Assembly (NCBI GenBank): GCA_016125095.1
Contig: WGMK01000007.1
Coordinates: 186,001-250,000, forward strand
DNA from: Candidatus Hydrogenedens sp.
GTDB taxonomy: Bacteria > Hydrogenedentota > Hydrogenedentia > Hydrogenedentales > JAEUWI01
Reading direction: 5' to 3'
DNA length: 64,000 nt
Below are positions 60,356 to 64,000 of this stretch, piece by piece (the first letter of the stretch is position 1; each line of letters opens with the position of its first letter). The position numbers and the translations under genes were made by a program. Under the pieces are notes generated by a model that did no database searches, was not told where the DNA came from, and worked only from the letters and a program-made list of their open reading frames with translations.

Positions 60356-61405
60356 CTACAACGAAGCGATAAACGCTTCCGCTGTCTCATTCTGGCCCAA
60401 TGCGGCTGCTGCGTCAAGCAGGTTCTGCCGTGCAGCCCCGTAGGCGGGATTCAGGCGGAGCGCCTGTTTGAACTGCTCTAGCGCCCGCTCTTGCTCGCCC
60501 AGCTGCCAGAGTACGGCGCCGAGGTCGTTGCGCGCGGGCTCATAGGCGGGCGCCATAGCCACGGCCTCCGTGCAGGCGCGCAAGGCTTCAATCGTGTTTC
60601 CAGCCGCCAGCATGCGCTCTGCCTCGCGCAGGCGCTGCCGCGCGGCCTGCACCTGGTCCGAGCGTTCCGGCGCCTGCACCTGCCACTTCTCCTCAAACAC
60701 GGCCTGATTCCGGGCGATGAGCTCCCGCCAGGCGTCGTCGTGAATGCCCATGCCGAGGAAGGTGCGGCTGCCATAGTGGAAGACGAAGGCATCCTCGGCC
60801 ACGCACAGGCGGTATCCGGCCTGCAGCACCCGGATGCAGTAATCGTCGTCCTCGAAGTTGCCGATGCCGAAGGCCTCGTCCAGCAGGCCGACCTGCTGCC
60901 ACACGGTGTCCCGGATGAGCACGCAGAACCCCACCAGCCGGGCGACATCGCGAAGCTGCCCTGCGTGGACCGCAGCGCGCTCCCGCGCGAAGGCGTTGAT
61001 GGCATCCAGCGTCGAGAATTCCAGACCCGCTATCTGCTGCGAGCCGGATACATTGTTGCTGCGCGGCCCGACCATGCCGATGGCCGGGTCAGATTCGAGC
61101 GCGTCCAGCAGCACCGCGAGCCAGCCCTCCGGCAGGAGCGTGTCGCTGTTCAGCCAGAGCGCGTGTCCCTCGGCGTGCTGCATACCAAGGTTGATGCCCT
61201 TGGCGAAGCCGAGGTTCTCGGGCGCGTGCACTACCGTGGCACCGGCGATACTGTCGAACAATTCGCCGACCCCATCGGTCGACCCATTGTCGACCAGGAT
61301 CAGCTTGTAGTTTCCCTGCGTGTTGGCGAGCAGCGAGTGGAGGCATTGCCGGCAGAACTCGACCTGATTGAAAGCGGGAATGATGATCGAAACCGATGCC
61401 GTCAT
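60356..61405 (-). CDS. GT2-family glycosyltransferase with C-terminal TPR repeats
   Basis: 349 residues from the ATG at 61405, which shares its A with the preceding gene's stop (TAATG). The GT-A domain (1-240) shows VSIIIPAFNQVEFCRQCLHSL, LILVDNGSTDGVGEL, LGFAKGINLGMQHAEGHALWLNSDTLLPEGW (DxD-type site as NSD) and VQQAGLL-type acceptor loops with FGIGNFEDDDYCIRV. From about 265 two TPR-like units follow (ACTEAVAMAPAYEPARNDLGAVLWQLGEQERALEQF, ALRLNPAYGAARQNLL). It transfers a sugar from a nucleotide donor; TPRs suggest assembly with a partner protein. It is the third gene in the overlapping dtd-formyltransferase-GT2 operon. Confidence 0.9.
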   Translation of the reverse strand: MTASVSIIIPAFNQVEFCRQCLHSLLANTQGNYKLILVDNGSTDGVGELFDSIAGATVVHAPENLGFAKGINLGMQHAEGHALWLNSDTLLPEGWLAVLLDALESDPAIGMVGPRSNNVSGSQQIAGLEFSTLDAINAFARERAAVHAGQLRDVARLVGFCVLIRDTVWQQVGLLDEAFGIGNFEDDDYCIRVLQAGYRLCVAEDAFVFHYGSRTFLGMGIHDDAWRELIARNQAVFEEKWQVQAPERSDQVQAARQRLREAERMLAAGNTIEALRACTEAVAMAPAYEPARNDLGAVLWQLGEQERALEQFKQALRLNPAYGAARQNLLDAAAALGQNETAEAFIASL

Positions 61406-62349
61406 TATTCCAGCCGATCGCCTTCGAAGGGCTTGTTCCAAGGGGCCGGCCATACCCAGGGGATGGGCGAACGCGTGAAGGCCGCGCGGATGTGCAGCGT
61501 ACCTTCACCGGTAGCGACTTTCACCGAGCGGCTCAGCCGGACGATGGTTCCAGGCGGTTCCGTCGAGGACTCTTCGTCGAACTGCGTGCGGGCCACGTAG
61601 ACCTCGCGGCCCTCGTGCCGGAACCGCGGCAATACGGACGGAGCGTAGCCGCGCACGAGCTGGTCGATTTCCCGCGCTGGGCGGGTCCAGTCTATCCAGG
61701 CCGTCTCGGGCTTGGGCTTGGGATCATAGGTGGCCTCGGCGGGATTCTGCGGGGTTCCCGACAGTCCTTCCTGCTCGATGCGGTCCATCACGGCGACGAT
61801 GCGCTCCCCGGCGATGCGGCAGGCCTGGCGGTACACCGTGTACATGTCGTCTCGTTCGCCCAGCGGGAAGGCGGTCTGATCGAGGATGTCGCCGGTATCG
61901 ATGCCGGTCTCCATCACGTGGAACGTGACCCCGGATTCCTTCTCGCCCTGGGTGATCACCGCCGAAAAAGGATTAGGCCCCCGGTGTCGCGGCAGGAGAG
62001 AGGAGTGCATGTTGACGCAACCGACGGCCGGTAACGAGAGCAGCGGTTCCTTCAGGATGATGGCGAAGCCGCTGACCAGCAGCACGTCGATATTTCGTGC
62101 ACGAAGCGGGGCGAGTTCCGCCTCGTCCATCCGGTCGATCCAGAAGATCGGCACGCGGCCGCGCGCGGCAAGCTTGAGCATGTTGTTCGGACCACCCAGC
62201 AGCGCGCCGGCGAGGAAGGCGAAGGGGCGCTTCCAGCCCCGCGTCTGGCGGCCATCCTGCACCACGGCGACGATTTCATGGCGCGATTCGAGCAAGGGCC
62301 GGAGCACGGTCGCCCCGAGTTGGCCGCTTCCTGCTACTGCAATGCGCAT
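61405..62349 (-). CDS. Formyltransferase-family protein (Fmt-like)
   Basis: 314 residues from the ATG at 62349, which shares one base with the dtd stop (TGATG). The N-terminal Rossmann domain opens with RIAVAGSGQLGATVLRPLLES, then the catalytic region NMHSSLLPRHRGPNPFSAVI and VMETGIDTGDILDQTAFPL, giving the Asn-His-Asp triad of 10-formyltetrahydrofolate transferases. The C-terminal Formyl_trans_C-like domain runs from about 215. The length equals methionyl-tRNA formyltransferase, but there is no deformylase gene beside it. Its coupling to a glycosyltransferase leaves sugar N-formylation open as a second option. Family call good, acceptor uncertain. Confidence 0.82.
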   Translation of the reverse strand: MRIAVAGSGQLGATVLRPLLESRHEIVAVVQDGRQTRGWKRPFAFLAGALLGGPNNMLKLAARGRVPIFWIDRMDEAELAPLRARNIDVLLVSGFAIILKEPLLSLPAVGCVNMHSSLLPRHRGPNPFSAVITQGEKESGVTFHVMETGIDTGDILDQTAFPLGERDDMYTVYRQACRIAGERIVAVMDRIEQEGLSGTPQNPAEATYDPKPKPETAWIDWTRPAREIDQLVRGYAPSVLPRFRHEGREVYVARTQFDEESSTEPPGTIVRLSRSVKVATGEGTLHIRAAFTRSPIPWVWPAPWNKPFEGDRLE

Positions 62350-62798
62350 CAGAAGGCCTTTCCGGAATCGAGCAGCAGGGTAACCGGTCCGTCGTTCAGC
62401 AGGCGAACATCCATGTGGGCGCCGAATACCCCGGCGGCCGTCTCGATGCCGCGCTCGCGAAAGCAAGAGAGCGCGTATTCGTACAACGGAATCGCCTTTT
62501 CCGGCCGCGCCGCGCGGATGAAGCTCGGGCGGCGGCCCTTGCGGCAATCGCCATGGAGGGTGAACTGCGACACGACCAGCACCGCGCCGCCCGCGTCTTC
62601 CAGCGAACGGTTGAACTTGCCGTCGTCGTCGTTGAAGATGCGGAGCGCGATGGTCTTGTCCACGATGTAGTCGGCGTCCGCGTGGGAATCGTTCTCGTCC
62701 ACGCCCAGCAGCACGAGTAGTCCGGCGCCAATGGCGCCGACCACCTCGGCATCGACGGTGACCGAGGCTTCGCGGACGCGTTGGACAACTGCACGCAT
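62349..62798 (-). CDS. dtd: D-aminoacyl-tRNA deacylase
   Basis: 149 residues, the exact family length. It starts [21 protein letters not shown], contains the [17 protein letters not shown] region with the Ser-Gln-Phe-Thr-Leu motif, and ends with the Gly-cisPro motif [13 protein letters not shown]. It removes D-amino acids (and Gly from tRNA-Ala) from mischarged tRNA. It is the first gene of a tightly overlapping three-gene operon on the minus strand, and diverges from the M28-like gene at 62880 with 81 bases between. Confidence 0.97.
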   Translation of the reverse strand: MRAVVQRVREASVTVDAEVVGAIGAGLLVLLGVDENDSHADADYIVDKTIALRIFNDDDGKFNRSLEDAGGAVLVVSQFTLHGDCRKGRRPSFIRAARPEKAIPLYEYALSCFRERGIETAAGVFGAHMDVRLLNDGPVTLLLDSGKAF

Positions 62799-62879
62799 GT
62801 CGAGGCTCCCGTTGCTTTCCCTGCGCTTACGCCGCGCATTATACTCGGCCGTTCAGGGAATCCCCATCAGGAAGCACGC

Positions 62880-64000
62880 ATGAGCGAAGCGCTGCCAGAC
62901 AACACCGAGCCCATCGGCCCGCACCTGGACCGCAAGCGGACAGCGAAGCAGGTACACGAGGATCTCATGTACCTGGCCGCGCGGCTGCTACACCGGGGCG
63001 CGCAGACGCAGGACGAGGCGGCTGCGGCGGATTACCTCTTCAAGCGCTTCCGCGAACGCACGCCCGATGTGCACAAGGACACCTTCACGGCCATAGAGAG
63101 CGTGCCCTACCTGTTTGGCTCGCACTTTGCCGAGTTCCTGTTCGTCGCGGTGATCGCCTTCTGGGTGCCCGCCATGGCGGCGATTTACGGGGCCGCCGTG
63201 TTCGTGCTCTACCTGTCGGAGTTCCTGGGCTTTCCCTTGCTTTCCCGGCTGATGCCGCAGTTCGAATCGCAAAACGTGGTCGCCCGTTTCCTCGCGCCGC
63301 GGCCAGAGAACCTGATCATCGTGACGGCGCATTACGACAGCGGCTGCGCGACGCCCATCACCCGGCCAGGCTATACGCGCTGGTGGCGCCTCGCGCATTT
63401 CGTGCTGGTGTCGTGCATGGTCGTCATCATCGCCACCTGCGCGGCCGGGGCCTACGCCCAGGCCATCGACGCTGCCATGCCGATTCTCGGGGTGGTGCGA
63501 ATAGCCGCGACCGCGATTCTGCTCTGCGGGGCGCTGTTGCTGTACTACGCATCGAGCGAATCGGAGGAAATCCGCGGCGCTAACAACAATGCCTCCGGCG
63601 TGAGCGTGCTGCTCGCGCTGGCGGATCGGATCGCGCGGCATCCCATCGAGAATGCCGACGTGTGGCTGGTGGGCACGGGCAGCCATGAGGCCTGGATGGC
63701 AGGGATGCGGCACCTGCTGGCCGGAGCGAGCTTCGACAAGCCGCACACCTACGTCTTCAACATCGAGGGGGTGGGCGCGGGCGACCTGTCTTTCACGACC
63801 TCCGAAGGCATGCTGCTGGAACTGCCCTGCGACAAGACGATGAAGGCGGTGGCGGAGGAAACCGCGAAACAAGGCCCCGCGGTTTGTGCTACCCGCATGC
63901 GCGCGGTGCCTACCGCGGCGCACATCGCCTTGAACCGCGGCTACAAGAGCCTCTCGCTGCTCGGGCTGGGCGCCGATGGCGTGCCGCCGCGGTGGAACGC
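62880..64000 (+). CDS. M28-family metallopeptidase-like membrane protein with altered metal site (3' truncated)
   Basis: The frame runs from the ATG at 62880 past the right window edge (373 codons visible). After an N-terminal helical part there are two membrane segments around residues 85-120 (FLFVAVIAFWVPAMAAIYGAAVF) and two more at about 170-215 (FVLVSCMVVIIATCAAGAY, AATAILLCGALLLYYA). The M28 fold is seen in NLIIVTAHYDSGCATP (first zinc His) and in RGANNNASGVSVLLALADRI. Active M28 enzymes read GA-D-D-N-ASG there, with the bridging Asp; here both Asp are Asn, and the usual GAEE reads GSHEAW. So a membrane-embedded, possibly catalytically dead relative is likely, unless other residues supply the metal. 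Confidence 0.75.
   Translation, partial: MSEALPDNTEPIGPHLDRKRTAKQVHEDLMYLAARLLHRGAQTQDEAAAADYLFKRFRERTPDVHKDTFTAIESVPYLFGSHFAEFLFVAVIAFWVPAMAAIYGAAVFVLYLSEFLGFPLLSRLMPQFESQNVVARFLAPRPENLIIVTAHYDSGCATPITRPGYTRWWRLAHFVLVSCMVVIIATCAAGAYAQAIDAAMPILGVVRIAATAILLCGALLLYYASSESEEIRGANNNASGVSVLLALADRIARHPIENADVWLVGTGSHEAWMAGMRHLLAGASFDKPHTYVFNIEGVGAGDLSFTTSEGMLLELPCDKTMKAVAEETAKQGPAVCATRMRAVPTAAHIALNRGYKSLSLLGLGADGVPPRWN

Overview
The window is 64 kb of GC-rich bacterial chromosome carrying 51 protein genes that I accept, one intact insertion sequence and an unusual load of palindromic intergenic repeats. I see no rRNA, intact tRNA or CRISPR array. The gene content points to a free-living, environmental, Gram-negative-type bacterium near the Planctomycetes/Lentisphaerae/'Candidatus Hydrogenedentes' grouping. 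The clues are a DUF1559 (H-X9-DG) major pilin, ThuA and Gfo/Idh/MocA plus sugar-isomerase sets, Tat-exported enzymes, a secreted haloperoxidase, EF-hand/dockerin-like tails and very long acyl-CoA dehydrogenases. The lineage is inferred from gene families and was not tested by a search.

Layout. 1-3.6 kb: tail of a saccharopine-dehydrogenase-like gene, then a divergent pair of secreted proteins with visibly lower GC. 3.65-5.45 kb: an IS110-family element (3770-5006) sitting inside one copy of a composite palindromic repeat, followed by a second copy. 5.5-13.6 kb (all minus strand): a solitary DUF1559 pilin with a near-consensus promoter and terminator, a FapA/DUF342-like protein, a membrane pyrophosphatase, and the rnc-fabF-acpP block. 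13.7-18.4 kb: an orphan TAXI-type TRAP binding protein and a 1149-residue surface protein with a PEP-CTERM-like tail. 18.4-29.5 kb: glycosyltransferase/methyltransferase pair, PilZ protein, two sugar isomerase/epimerases, a GH88-like hydrolase, two Gfo/Idh oxidoreductases, UDP-xylose synthase and an alkyl-DHAP-synthase-like flavoenzyme. 29.5-36.8 kb: alkyltransferase-like protein, esterase, an NsrR/truncated haemoglobin/FAD-[2Fe-2S] reductase nitric-oxide module, NUDIX hydrolase and a Tat-exported superoxide dismutase. 36.9-47.4 kb: haloperoxidase with dockerin-like tail, alkyl-sulfatase-like lipoprotein, ruvB-trmO-GNAT operon, ThuA protein, sulfotransferase and GT39. 47.5-56.3 kb: two long acyl-CoA dehydrogenases flanking an EF-G2-type GTPase, then a thioredoxin/cytochrome c/copper-monooxygenase-like fusion. 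56.3-64 kb: hybrid histidine kinase, GNAT, EF-hand protein, an overlapping dtd/formyltransferase/GT2 operon, and the start of an M28-like membrane peptidase.

How it fits together. The 20.9-29.5 kb stretch looks like uptake and conversion of uronate-rich glycans (GH88-type hydrolase, isomerases, dehydrogenases, UDP-xylose synthase). The 32.5-34.4 kb locus is a self-contained NO-detoxification circuit: an Fe-S NsrR-type repressor diverges from a globin and a reductase that together could replace flavohaemoglobin, with a candidate 23-bp operator between them.

The most informative structural observation is the IS110 element. Comparison with an uninterrupted repeat copy elsewhere in the window fixes both ends to the base, with a CT dinucleotide at each junction. 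The 200-nt non-coding left end folds into stem-loops expected of a bridge RNA and contains short matches to the target. The second is a shared C-terminal EF-hand/Cys-helix pair on two unrelated secreted proteins, which may be a lineage-specific anchoring module.
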